Source: Capillimicrobium sp035565675 (GTDB lineage Bacteria > Actinomycetota > Thermoleophilia > Solirubrobacterales > Solirubrobacteraceae). Taken from it: a stretch of 42,464 bases of DNA. Position 1 is the first letter of the stretch, and the number at the start of each line of letters is the position of its first letter. Both the position numbers and the translations under genes were made by a program. Below are positions 22,077 through 29,587 of the stretch, piece by piece. The stretch spans positions 1-42,464 of the forward strand of contig DATMSA010000050.1 in assembly GCA_035565675.1 (NCBI GenBank). Direction: 5' to 3'. The notes beneath the pieces were generated by a model. The model saw only the letters and a program-made list of their open reading frames with translations. It made no database searches and had not been told where the DNA came from.

Positions 22077-23369
22077 CTACTCGGCCTCGTCGGGCGCCTC
22101 GATCGTGAGCAGCGCGTCGAGCTGGGCGAGATGGGCGCGCACGTTGCCCGCCATCGCGTCGAGGATCGAGCGCGCCTGCTCGATGCCGTTGGAGGCGTTC
22201 GTGAGCTGCGACTTGATGCGCCGCACGTCCTCCATCGCCTGCAGCGCCCGCTCGACCTCGGCCCGCGCCGCCGTGGCGTCCAGCCCGCCGGCGTCGTCGC
22301 GCGCCATCAGCACGCGCGCCCGCGCCAGGCCGTAGGCGACCTCGAGCGCCAGCCGCGAGCCGTCCTCGGGGTCGTAGACGACGAACAGCTTGTCGCCGTT
22401 GTACTCGCGCAGCGGGTGCGTGCGGGCGGGCAGCTCGTCCTCGGACGGCACGACGAGCACCGCGTAGTCGGCGCCGCGCGTCTGCATCGCGGCGTCGAGC
22501 TCCTCGAGCGCCTGGTTCTTGGACAGCTTGCGGTCCTTGGCCTCGAACACGACCCGTCCGCGCGCCGGGCCGGCGCACGCGTCGATCGCCACGACGACGT
22601 CGCCCTTGCGCCCGCCCTCGCCGCGCGTGTCGCCGACAGCGTCGCAGTCGTCGCCGCGCGCGACCGCGATCGCGTCGAGCGCCTCGAACACGGCCTCCTC
22701 GTACGTGCGGCCCTTCGCCGCCCCGCGCTCCTCGGCCGCGGCGACCTCGCCGCGCTTCTCCTTCTCGGCGCGCAGCTCGGCGAGCTGCACCTTCAGCGCG
22801 GTGAGCTCCGACGTCATCGCCGCCAGCCGCTCGGCCTGCTGGTCGGAGGACTGCTTCATCACCGCCAGCGACGCGCGCTGGAAGCCGGCGAGCGGGTTGG
22901 TCTCGGAGTCCGAGGCGAACTGGCGGCGCAGGTCCTCGCGCATCTTGGCCGCCACCTCCTGCACGACCGCCTGGACGCGGTGCTGCACCGCGACCGACGA
23001 CTCGTCGCCGAAGTGGCGCTGCAGGACCTTCGTCACGTGGCCGTTCTCGGGGCCGAAGACCTCGTCGACCTTCTGGTCCAGCCGCTCGGCGACCTTCCGC
23101 GCGCGCTCGACGAACTCGGCGTCCAGCGACCGCGCGGCGCGCTCGAACTCGGCCTTCACGAACTCGACGTCGGCGCCCGTATGCTCGCGGTCGAGCACGC
23201 GCGCCCCGATCTCGAGCATGTCGGCCACCAGCCGGCCCGGGTCCTCGGCGTCGCGCAGCATCCGCGCGGCCGTGGGATCCGTGACCTCGAAGGCGTCCAG
23301 GAAGACCCGGTCGCCCTGGAAGCGGACGTAGGCGGAGAGCGGGATCTGGAGGGCGAGGGCGGCTTCCAT
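22077..23369 (-). CDS. Coiled-coil protein with PD-(D/E)XK-like putative nuclease domain
   Basis: A 430-residue protein of no named family. Residues about 1-160 are mixed helical, and about 160-215 are a Lys/Glu coiled coil (AERLAAMTSELTALKVQLAE). From 219 comes a region with GRTYEEAVFEAL, GRKGDVVVAID and RVVFEAKDRKLSK. The Asp257 strand followed by Glu276-x-Lys278 is the arrangement of PD-(D/E)XK nucleases and is similar in layout to DUF2130 proteins. A helical C-terminus follows. ATG 23369 has GAGGGG 4-9 nt upstream and a TACGGT hexamer 10 nt upstream. It diverges from an unknown gene at 23429. The nuclease activity is a prediction. Confidence 0.6.
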   Translation of the reverse strand: MEAALALQIPLSAYVRFQGDRVFLDAFEVTDPTAARMLRDAEDPGRLVADMLEIGARVLDREHTGADVEFVKAEFERAARSLDAEFVERARKVAERLDQKVDEVFGPENGHVTKVLQRHFGDESSVAVQHRVQAVVQEVAAKMREDLRRQFASDSETNPLAGFQRASLAVMKQSSDQQAERLAAMTSELTALKVQLAELRAEKEKRGEVAAAEERGAAKGRTYEEAVFEALDAIAVARGDDCDAVGDTRGEGGRKGDVVVAIDACAGPARGRVVFEAKDRKLSKNQALEELDAAMQTRGADYAVLVVPSEDELPARTHPLREYNGDKLFVVYDPEDGSRLALEVAYGLARARVLMARDDAGGLDATAARAEVERALQAMEDVRRIKSQLTNASNGIEQARSILDAMAGNVRAHLAQLDALLTIEAPDEAE

Positions 23370-23379
23370 CGGACCCCTC

Positions 23380-23385
23380 ACCGTA
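23380..23385 (-). promoter_or_regulatory. -10 element of the nuclease-like gene
   Basis: TACGGT reads leftward and ends 10 nt before the ATG at 23369. It lies 31 bp from the opposing TACCCT element of the divergent gene. Confidence 0.45.
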
Positions 23386-23416
23386 GGCCCCGCCTCAGAC
23401 GGAAAACCCCCGCAAG

Positions 23417-23422
23417 TACCCT
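23417..23422 (+). promoter_or_regulatory. -10 element of the divergent unknown gene
   Basis: TACCCT ends 6 nt before the ATG at 23429, which predicts a leaderless mRNA. It is paired back to back with the leftward TACGGT at 23385-23380. Confidence 0.45.
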
Positions 23423-23428
23423 CAGGCG

Positions 23429-24313
23429 ATGGCGGCCATCGACGACGCGCTGCTGGACCCGGAGCCCGCGCCCGCGCGGCTGCGGGCGCTCGTCGAGGCC
23501 GAGCTCGAGCGGGGCGCCGGGGAGCTGCGCGCCAAGCGCGCCGGGATCCCGGATCCGGTCGTCGTCGCGATCGCGCCGGGGGCCGATGGCCTGCTGGCCG
23601 CCGTGCCCGTCCCGGCGACCCTGCGCGTCGATCCCCAGGAGGTCGACGAGCGCAGCTGGCTGCTGGTCGCCGCGGTCGTCGGCGCGCTCGTCGCCGCCGG
23701 CGGCCCGCCCCTGCGGGCCGGCGACCTCGCCGGCCATCTCGCGCTCGCCGCCCCCGGCGACGACGCCGAGCTCGCCGCGCTCGCGTTCGACGAGAACGCC
23801 CAGCGCATCGACCGCCTGCGCGTCCGGGCGGTCGCGCTGCCCGCCGGCGCGCTCGACGCGGCGGTGCGCGACGTGCGCGAGCCGGTCGGGCCCGCCCATC
23901 CGCTGAAGGTCGCGGCCGCGATCGCCGCCCTCGGCGGCAACCCCGCCGACCCGTCCGCGTCGGCCGAGCACGAGGAGGCCGTCCTCGCCGCGCTCGCGCC
24001 GCGGGACCGCGCCACGCGCCCCCACGACGACCCCGACCCGCGCCGGCGCGTCGCCCGCCGCATCCTCCAGCGGCTGGCGGGCATGGGGAAGTGGGGCGGC
24101 TACCACACGGACTTCAGCCACCTCGCGCGCGGCTTCCACGGCAACGACAAGCAGCTCGCCGAGGAGGTGGGGGAGCGGCTGCTGGCCGCCCGCATCCTGC
24201 TGGAGAAGCCGAGCGTCGGCCAGCGCCACGTCTTCCTCAACCCGCGCCGGGCCGCCGACGTCTACGCGCTCGTCGACGACGGGGTCGTGCCGGACGATCT
24301 GAACCTGACGTGA
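23429..24313 (+). CDS. Unknown protein with winged-helix-like C-terminus
   Basis: A 294-residue soluble protein I cannot assign. Residues about 1-190 are Ala/Pro/Asp-rich with alternating helices and strands and several charged turns. After a basic linker (DPDPRRRVARRILQRLAGMG) comes a compact region, about 215-290, with KWGGYHTDFSHLARGFHGND, then LLAARILLEKPSVGQRHVFL and NPRRAADVYALVDDG. The helix-helix-helix-strand-turn-strand pattern suggests a winged helix, which would make it a candidate nucleic-acid-binding partner of the divergent nuclease-like protein. The two genes share a 59-bp intergenic region with back-to-back promoters. The function is not known, and the domain call is an inference from pattern. 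Confidence 0.6.
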   Translation: MAAIDDALLDPEPAPARLRALVEAELERGAGELRAKRAGIPDPVVVAIAPGADGLLAAVPVPATLRVDPQEVDERSWLLVAAVVGALVAAGGPPLRAGDLAGHLALAAPGDDAELAALAFDENAQRIDRLRVRAVALPAGALDAAVRDVREPVGPAHPLKVAAAIAALGGNPADPSASAEHEEAVLAALAPRDRATRPHDDPDPRRRVARRILQRLAGMGKWGGYHTDFSHLARGFHGNDKQLAEEVGERLLAARILLEKPSVGQRHVFLNPRRAADVYALVDDGVVPDDLNLT

Positions 24314-24323
24314 CCGTCATCGA

Positions 24324-24329
24324 TAGTCT
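24324..24329 (+). promoter_or_regulatory. Possible -10 element of the acyl-CoA synthetase gene
   Basis: TAGTCT ends 15 nt before the ATG at 24345, in the 31-bp gap after the previous stop. The spacing is longer than at other genes and would leave a leader of about 8 nt. Confidence 0.3.
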
Positions 24330-24344
24330 TCGCGCCGGGGTCAG

Positions 24345-25952
24345 ATGAACGTTCGCGATTCCGTCTCACGCAAGGTCTTCACCGCCAAGACGCTCGTCGA
24401 GCGCGGCGTGTTCCGCCCGACGCGGCCCGACCGCCTCGTGCGCACCGGGCTGGCGCTCCAGCGCTGGGGGCCCACGGCGGCCGCCGGCTACCAGACGTCG
24501 GCGATCCGCTATCCCGACCAGGTCGCGGTCGTCGACGAGCTCGGCTCGCTGACGTTCACCGACGTGCACCGCCGGACGAACGCGCTCGCGCACGCGCTCG
24601 CCGACCGCGGCGTGGGGACCGGCGACCACATCGCCGTCCTGTGCCGTAACCACCGCGGGATGATCGACATCACGGTCGCCTGCTCGAAGCTCGGCGCCCA
24701 CGCCCTGTACCTGAACACGATGTTCTCCGGGCCGCAGATCAAGGACGTCTGCGAGCGCCACGAGCCGAAGGCGATCGTCTACGACGAGGAGTTCGCCGAG
24801 GTCGTCGCGGCCGCCCACGAGGGGCGCGTCGGCATCGTCGCCTGGAGCGACGGCGTCGCGAACACCGGCGACGAGCGCCTCGAGGACCTGATCGAGGCCG
24901 GCGACCCCGCCGAGGTCCAACCGCCGCCGCAGAAGGGCCGCGTCACGATCCTCACCTCCGGCACGACCGGCAGCCCCAAGGGCGCCAACCGCAAGCAGCC
25001 GGAGTCGCTGGAGCCGGTCGCCGCCCTGCTGGACCGCATCCCGTACCGGGCGCGCGAGCACACGCACATCGCCGCCCCGATGTTCCACTCGTGGGGCTAC
25101 GCGAACTGGATGCTGGCGATCAGCCTGTCGTCGACCGTCGTCCTGCGCCGCCGCTTCCAACCGGAGACCTGCCTGGAGACCGTCGCGCGCTTCGGCTGCA
25201 CCGGGCTCGTCGTCGTCCCGGTGATGCTCCAGCGGATCCTGGAGCTCGACCCCGAGGTGCTCGACCGCTACGACACGCGCAAGCTGCGCGTCATCGCCGC
25301 CAGCGGCTCGGCGCTGCCCGGCGAACTGGCGCTGAAGGTCATGGACCGCTTCGGCGACGTCCTCTACAACCTCTACGGGTCCACCGAGGTCGCGTGGGCG
25401 ACGATCGCCACGCCGGCCGACCTGCGCGCCGCGCCCGGCACCGCCGGCCGTCCGCCGCGCGGCACCGTCGTCAAGCTCCTCGACGAGGAGGGCCGCGAGG
25501 TGCCCCCCGGCCAGACCGGGCGCATCTTCGTCGGCAACGAGATGGCGATGGAGGGCTACACCGGCGGCGGCCACAAGCAGAGCATCGGCGGGCTGCTGTC
25601 CTCCGGGGACGTCGGGCACTTCGACGAGGCCGGGCGCCTGTTCATCGATGGCCGCGACGACGAGATGATCGTCTCCGGCGGCGAGAACGTGTTCCCGCGC
25701 GAGGTCGAGGACTGCCTGGCCGACCACGAGGCGGTCGAGGAGGTCGCGGTCATCGGCGTCGACGACGAGCAGTTCGGGCAGCGCCTGAAGGCGTTCGTCG
25801 TGCTGCGCTCCGACATCGACGCCGACGCGCTGAAGGCGCACGTGAAGGCCAACCTGGCCAGCTACAAGGTGCCCCGCGAGATCGTCGTGCTGGACGAGCT
25901 GCCGCGCAACGCGACCGGCAAGGTCCTCAAGCGCGAGCTGGCCGCCTCCTGA
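24345..25952 (+). CDS. Long-chain-fatty-acid-CoA ligase family protein
   Basis: A 535-residue ANL-superfamily adenylating enzyme. The P-loop-like motif is TILTSGTTGSPKGANRK (about 203-219), the A5-type motif is YNLYGSTEVAWATIA, and the hinge motif is SSGDVGHFDEAGRLFIDGRD. The C-terminal Lys is in LPRNATGKVLKREL. It activates a carboxylic acid, probably a fatty acid, to an acyl-AMP and then a thioester. The exact substrate is not readable. The N-terminal extension (VSRKVFTAKTLVERGVFRP) is as in actinobacterial FadD acyl-CoA ligases. Nearby fakA, plsX and acpP give a lipid context. Confidence 0.9.
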   Translation: MNVRDSVSRKVFTAKTLVERGVFRPTRPDRLVRTGLALQRWGPTAAAGYQTSAIRYPDQVAVVDELGSLTFTDVHRRTNALAHALADRGVGTGDHIAVLCRNHRGMIDITVACSKLGAHALYLNTMFSGPQIKDVCERHEPKAIVYDEEFAEVVAAAHEGRVGIVAWSDGVANTGDERLEDLIEAGDPAEVQPPPQKGRVTILTSGTTGSPKGANRKQPESLEPVAALLDRIPYRAREHTHIAAPMFHSWGYANWMLAISLSSTVVLRRRFQPETCLETVARFGCTGLVVVPVMLQRILELDPEVLDRYDTRKLRVIAASGSALPGELALKVMDRFGDVLYNLYGSTEVAWATIATPADLRAAPGTAGRPPRGTVVKLLDEEGREVPPGQTGRIFVGNEMAMEGYTGGGHKQSIGGLLSSGDVGHFDEAGRLFIDGRDDEMIVSGGENVFPREVEDCLADHEAVEEVAVIGVDDEQFGQRLKAFVVLRSDIDADALKAHVKANLASYKVPREIVVLDELPRNATGKVLKRELAAS

Positions 25953-25976
25953 CCGTTCGCGGGAGGGCCGTCGAGC

Positions 25977-25982
25977 TACGCT
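25977..25982 (+). promoter_or_regulatory. -10 element of the DUF177 gene
   Basis: TACGCT ends 6 nt before the GTG at 25989. Another GAGGGGGT stretch between them is too close to the start to act as a normal SD. Confidence 0.45.
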
Positions 25983-25988
25983 GAGGGG

Positions 25989-26513
25989 GTGCCCTCGCGT
26001 GCTGACACCCTCGACCTCGCGCGCCTGGCGCTCACCTCCGGCGAAGGTCGCCGGCTGACGGACCTGGACGTCCCGCTCGACGACCTCGAGCTCGGCGGCG
26101 AGCGCTACGCGACCCCTGCGACCGTCCCGGCCCTCCTGGACCTCTCGCGCATGAGCGGGGGCGGCTGGGCGCTGCGCCTGCGCTTCGCCGCGCCGCTCAG
26201 CGGGCCGTGCATGCGCTGCCTGGCGGCCGCGGCTCCGGAGATCGCCGTCGACGCCCGCGAGGTGCACGAGCACGGCTCCGACGACCCGGAGCTGACGAGC
26301 CCGTACGTGTCGGCCGTCGACGTGCTCGACCTGGCCGCCTGGGCGCGCGACGCGCTCGCGCTGGAGCTGCCCCGCCAGGTGCTGTGCCGGCCCGACTGCG
26401 CCGGCCTGTGCCCGGTCTGCGGCGAGGACCTCAACGCCGCCGGCCCCGAGCATCAGCACGAGCGCGCGCCCGACCCGCGCTGGGCGGCGCTGCGCGAGCT
26501 GAAGCTCGACTGA
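25989..26513 (+). CDS. DUF177 / YceD family protein
   Basis: A 174-residue protein with GTG start. The family features are the CMRCLAAA centre (Cys pair at about 76-79) and the C-terminal CRPDCAGLCPVCGEDLN with four cysteines that probably bind zinc, followed by DPRWAALRELKLD. DUF177 proteins are normally encoded directly before rpmF; the E. coli member YceD is linked to 23S rRNA maturation. Here rpmF is 0.9 kb away, with an antisense GNAT gene between. Its stop is 3 nt from the convergent GNAT stop. Confidence 0.88.
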   Translation: MPSRADTLDLARLALTSGEGRRLTDLDVPLDDLELGGERYATPATVPALLDLSRMSGGGWALRLRFAAPLSGPCMRCLAAAAPEIAVDAREVHEHGSDDPELTSPYVSAVDVLDLAAWARDALALELPRQVLCRPDCAGLCPVCGEDLNAAGPEHQHERAPDPRWAALRELKLD

Positions 26514-26516
26514 CGC

Positions 26517-27362
26517 CTACAGGAACGGCCCGCTGGGCACGTAGGGCGCCAGCGGCCCGAGCCGCCCGCCGGTGAAGATCGGCCCGTCGGGCGACAGCGC
26601 CAGGCCGGCGTCGAGCGCCGTGCGCACCGCCCAGTCCTGGCCGGCGGACAGGAGGTCGACGGACACCGTCGCGCCCGGCCCCGACGCGGCCAGGCACGCC
26701 CACAGCAGGTCGCAGGCGGCCTCCTCGTCGAGCGCGGCCAGCAGCTTCACCGCCTCGCCGTCGTGGACGGCGAACCCGCGGTCGCCGTGGAGCAGCAGCC
26801 GGCACCCGGCGTCCAGCAGGACCGGCAGGTCGACCACGTGCGCGGCCCCGCGCACGTGGCGGGAGATCGGCGCGGTGCGCTCGACGTCCTCGCTGGCGAC
26901 GACCGCGCCCGACGGCCTGGGCAGGCGCGACCGGTCGACGATCCCGCCGGCGGCCACGCACGGGCGCAGCGCCAGCCCCAGCCGGGCGTAGCGGCGCATC
27001 GCCTTCGGGTCGGTCGAGGAGAGGATGATCCGGCCGCGCACCCCGGCGGCGTCGGCGTATCCCCACGCGCGCTCCAGCAGCCGCCGGCCGATCCCGCGGC
27101 CCTGCAGGTCGGGGCGCACGGCCAGCAGCGACAGGCCCCACACGTCCTCGCGCACGATCGCCAGCGCCACGCCGCACACCTCGCCGCCGTCGTCGAGGGC
27201 GACCCAGGCGCCCTGCGGATCGGTCTCCAGCGCGTGGACGTGGCGGGCCTCGCTGCGGCGCACCGCCTCCGCGGTCGGCACCTCGCCGGGCGCCGAGAAC
27301 ACGGTGTGCGCGATCCCGGCGGTGACCGGGACGTCCTCGACGGTCATGGCGCGGATGTCCAC
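26517..27362 (-). CDS. GNAT-family N-acetyltransferase with second degenerate domain
   Basis: A 281-residue protein with GTG start (MDIRAMTVEDVP in translation). The first GNAT domain, about 1-140, has the acetyl-CoA loop LLAVRPDLQGRGIGRRLLER (motif A, Q/RxxGxG/A). The second half, about 150-280, has a GNAT-like secondary-structure order but no clear acetyl-CoA loop. The acceptor is unknown. The gene lies antisense between DUF177 and rpmF and starts 44 bp from rpmF on the opposite strand. The leftward TACGCT is 6 nt before the GTG. It is probably a later insertion or inversion in a conserved pair. Confidence 0.85.
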   Translation of the reverse strand: MDIRAMTVEDVPVTAGIAHTVFSAPGEVPTAEAVRRSEARHVHALETDPQGAWVALDDGGEVCGVALAIVREDVWGLSLLAVRPDLQGRGIGRRLLERAWGYADAAGVRGRIILSSTDPKAMRRYARLGLALRPCVAAGGIVDRSRLPRPSGAVVASEDVERTAPISRHVRGAAHVVDLPVLLDAGCRLLLHGDRGFAVHDGEAVKLLAALDEEAACDLLWACLAASGPGATVSVDLLSAGQDWAVRTALDAGLALSPDGPIFTGGRLGPLAPYVPSGPFL

Positions 27363-27368
27363 TTCGCC

Positions 27369-27374
27369 AGCGTA
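27369..27374 (-). promoter_or_regulatory. -10 element of the GNAT gene
   Basis: Leftward TACGCT ends 6 nt before the GTG at 27362. It is 17 bp from the rightward TACTCT of rpmF, forming a divergent pair. Confidence 0.45.
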
Positions 27375-27391
27375 CGCGGGCGCGGAGGCGC

Positions 27392-27397
27392 TACTCT
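27392..27397 (+). promoter_or_regulatory. -10 element of rpmF
   Basis: TACTCT ends 9 nt before the rpmF ATG. The same hexamer occurs before rpsP and ffh at 9-10 nt. No SD is visible. Confidence 0.5.
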
Positions 27398-27406
27398 GCG
27401 TCGCCC

Positions 27407-27607
27407 ATGGCCGTCCCCAAGCAGAAGCAGTCGCACGCCCGCACCTCGAAGCGGCGCGCGCAGCACAAGATCAGCGCGCCCGCGACGAACGCGTGCCCGA
27501 CCTGCCACAGCCCGCGGCGTCCGCACCGCGTGTGCCCGGTCTGCGGGTCCTACGCCGGGCGCGAGGTCGTGCACGTGCACGACCACGAGCACGACCACAG
27601 CCACTGA
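27407..27607 (+). CDS. rpmF: 50S ribosomal protein L32 with histidine-rich tail
   Basis: A 66-residue L32. The N-terminus MAVPKQKQSHARTSKRRAQH is diagnostic. Cysteines 30, 33, 43 and 46 form a CxxC-x9-CxxC zinc knuckle. After the normal end of L32 the chain continues into HVHDHEHDHSH (56-66), with six histidines at alternate positions, which is unusual for this protein and may bind metal. It assembles into the large subunit. plsX follows after 8 nt, the common rpmF-plsX order that ties ribosome and lipid synthesis. Confidence 0.96.
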   Translation: MAVPKQKQSHARTSKRRAQHKISAPATNACPTCHSPRRPHRVCPVCGSYAGREVVHVHDHEHDHSH

Positions 27608-27615
27608 GGCCCGCG

Positions 27616-28650
27616 GTGGCGACCGTCGCGGTCGACGCCAACGGCGCTGACCTCGGCCCCCGCGAGGTGGCCGAGGGCGCGATGCTCGCCGCCCGCGAGG
27701 GCGTCCGCGTGCTGCTGTTCGGGCCCGCCGACCGCATCGGCGAGGTCACCGACGGCGTGACGGTCGTCGACGCGCCCGTCTCGATCGCCAAGTCGCCCGA
27801 GCCCGCGTCGGCGGCGCGCTCCACGCCCGACGCCTCGATCGTCCGCGCCGCCCGCGCCGTCGCCGACTGCGACGCCGACGCGCTCGTCAGCGCCGGCTCC
27901 ACCGGCGCCGCGCTCGCCGCCGGCCTGTTCAACATCAAGCGCGCCAAGGGCGTCCACCGGCCGGCGCTGGCGCTCGCGCTGCCGATGCCCGAGCACCCGG
28001 TGACGCTGCTGGACGTCGGGGCCAACGCCGACGTGCGCCCCGACCACCTCGTCCAGTTCGCGTTCATGGGCGCCGCGCTCGTGACGATGCGCCAGGGCAT
28101 CGCCCGCCCGCGCGTCGCGCTGCTGTCCAACGGCGAGGAGCCCTCGCGCGGCAACGAGCTCGTGCTCGAGACCCACCGGCTGCTGGCCGAGCGCGCCGCG
28201 AACTCGTTCGCGCTGGAGTTCGTCGGCAACGTCGAGGGGACCCAGCTCGCGCTGGGCGCCGCCGACGTGATCGTCGCCGACGGCTTCACCGGCAACGTCG
28301 CCCTCAAGCTCATCGAGGGCATCTCGCAGCGGCTGATGACCGTCATCCGCGACCGCGCGAGCAGCAGCACCCGGGGGCGCATCGGCGGGATCCTGCTGCG
28401 GCCGTCGCTGCGCGGCCTGCGCGACGAGCTCGACCCGGAGGGCCCCGGCGGCGCCTACCTGCTGGGGCTGCGCAAGCTCGGCGTCGTCCCGCACGGGCGC
28501 TTCACCCGCGTCGGGTTCGCCAACGCGATCCGGGCCGCCGCCCAGGGCATCGACGAGGACGTCGTCGGGCGCACGCTGGCGGCGATGGACGCCGCCGGGG
28601 CCTTGCGGCGCCCCCCGTCCGACAGCGTCGCTACGGTGGCCGACCGATGA
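27616..28650 (+). CDS. plsX: Phosphate acyltransferase PlsX
   Basis: A 344-residue protein from GTG at 27616, reading VATVAVDANGADLGPREVAE at its N-terminus. Family marks are ALVSAGSTGAALAAG, LLDVGANADVRPDHLVQFA, LLSNGEEPSRGNELV and VADGFTGNVALKL. It converts acyl-ACP to acyl-phosphate for the first step of phospholipid synthesis. The ACP gene overlaps its stop (ATGA). A long stretch of open frame upstream of this GTG overlaps rpmF and the GNAT gene and is not coding. Confidence 0.95.
   Translation: MATVAVDANGADLGPREVAEGAMLAAREGVRVLLFGPADRIGEVTDGVTVVDAPVSIAKSPEPASAARSTPDASIVRAARAVADCDADALVSAGSTGAALAAGLFNIKRAKGVHRPALALALPMPEHPVTLLDVGANADVRPDHLVQFAFMGAALVTMRQGIARPRVALLSNGEEPSRGNELVLETHRLLAERAANSFALEFVGNVEGTQLALGAADVIVADGFTGNVALKLIEGISQRLMTVIRDRASSSTRGRIGGILLRPSLRGLRDELDPEGPGGAYLLGLRKLGVVPHGRFTRVGFANAIRAAAQGIDEDVVGRTLAAMDAAGALRRPPSDSVATVADR
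28632..28637 (+). promoter_or_regulatory. Possible internal -10 element before acpP
   Basis: TACGGT lies within the end of plsX, 9 nt before the acpP ATG, with the same geometry as the other starts. It may be chance, because the stretch is coding. Confidence 0.3.
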
Positions 28651-28895
28651 CCCGCGACGACGTCTTCCAGGCCATCCGCGCCCACCTCGCCGACGAGCTC
28701 GAGGTGGATCCCGCGCGCATCACGCCGGAGACCCGGTTCCGGGAGGACCTCGAGGCCGACTCGCTCGACCTGTACACCCTCGTGCAGGAGCTCGAGGACT
28801 CCTACGGCGTGCGCATCTCCGACGAGGATGCGGCGAAGATCCTCACCGTGGGTCAGGCGGTGGACTTCGTGATCGCGCACGGCGTCGGGGCGTAG
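28647..28895 (+). CDS. acpP: Acyl carrier protein
   Basis: An 82-residue acidic helical protein. The phosphopantetheine attachment site is Ser39 in DLEADSLDLYTLVQEL, and the ISDEDAAKILTVGQAVDFV end is typical for the fourth helix. It carries growing acyl chains in fatty acid synthesis and supplies PlsX. The ATG overlaps the plsX stop, and the TAG stop shares its last G with the rnc GTG. Confidence 0.95.
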   Translation: MTRDDVFQAIRAHLADELEVDPARITPETRFREDLEADSLDLYTLVQELEDSYGVRISDEDAAKILTVGQAVDFVIAHGVGA

Positions 28896-29587
28896 TGGAG
28901 AAGCTGAAGCAGCTGCTCGAGGAGCTTCCCGAGGACCTGTACCGCCAGGTGTTCACCCACGCCTCGTGGTCGGAGCGGCGGTCGGACTCCTATTCCCGTC
29001 TGGCGTTCCTGGGAGACTCGGTCCTCGGGCTCGCCGTGACCTCGCATCTCTACCCCCGTCTCGAGGCGGAGCGCTTCGGCGCCGGCCGCCTCACCAAGAT
29101 CCGCGCGCAGGCCGTGTCCGGCCCGTCGTGCGTGGCCGTGGCCGAGCGCCTGGGCATCCCCGCGCGCCTGCAGGCGGCCGCTCCCGAGGGCGCCGGCCCG
29201 GGCGCCGCGACCGCGATCGCCACCGACCGCGTGCTGGCGTCGGTGACCGAGGCGGTCATCGGCGCCTGCTTCCTGCACGTCGGCTACGACCGCACGGCCG
29301 AGGCGGTCGTCGAGGCCTTCCAGCCCGAGCTGTCGGAGGCGCTCGAGCACCCCGTCGACTTCAAGTCCACGCTGCAGGAGCGCCTGGCCCGCGGCGGCGA
29401 GGTCGTCGACTACCGCGTCACCGCCGAGATCGGCCCGCCGCACGAGCGGACGTTCGAGGTGGAGGCCAGCGTCAACGGCCGCGTCGTGGGGCGCGGCTCG
29501 GGGCGCTCCAAGAAGGCGGCCGAGCAGGCGGCCGCGCGCGCGGCGCTCGAGGCCGAGGACGCCGAGGCCGCGGGCGGGGAGGCCTGA
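28895..29587 (+). CDS. rnc: RNase III homologue with degenerate active site
   Basis: A 230-residue protein with the full RNase III layout: endonuclease domain (about 15-150) and C-terminal dsRNA-binding domain (about 158-222, DFKSTLQERLARGG to GRSKKAAEQAAARAAL). The signature helix reads YSRLAFLGDSVLGL instead of NERLEFLGDSIL. By alignment with E. coli RNase III, E38 is S34, E41 is A37, E65 is about A63 and D114 is S116, while D45 (D41) and E117 (E119) remain. Metal-dependent cleavage may be weak or lost, with dsRNA binding retained. GTG start shares one base with the acpP stop. It is in the conserved rnc-smc-ftsY series. Confidence 0.9.
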   Translation: MEKLKQLLEELPEDLYRQVFTHASWSERRSDSYSRLAFLGDSVLGLAVTSHLYPRLEAERFGAGRLTKIRAQAVSGPSCVAVAERLGIPARLQAAAPEGAGPGAATAIATDRVLASVTEAVIGACFLHVGYDRTAEAVVEAFQPELSEALEHPVDFKSTLQERLARGGEVVDYRVTAEIGPPHERTFEVEASVNGRVVGRGSGRSKKAAEQAAARAALEAEDAEAAGGEA

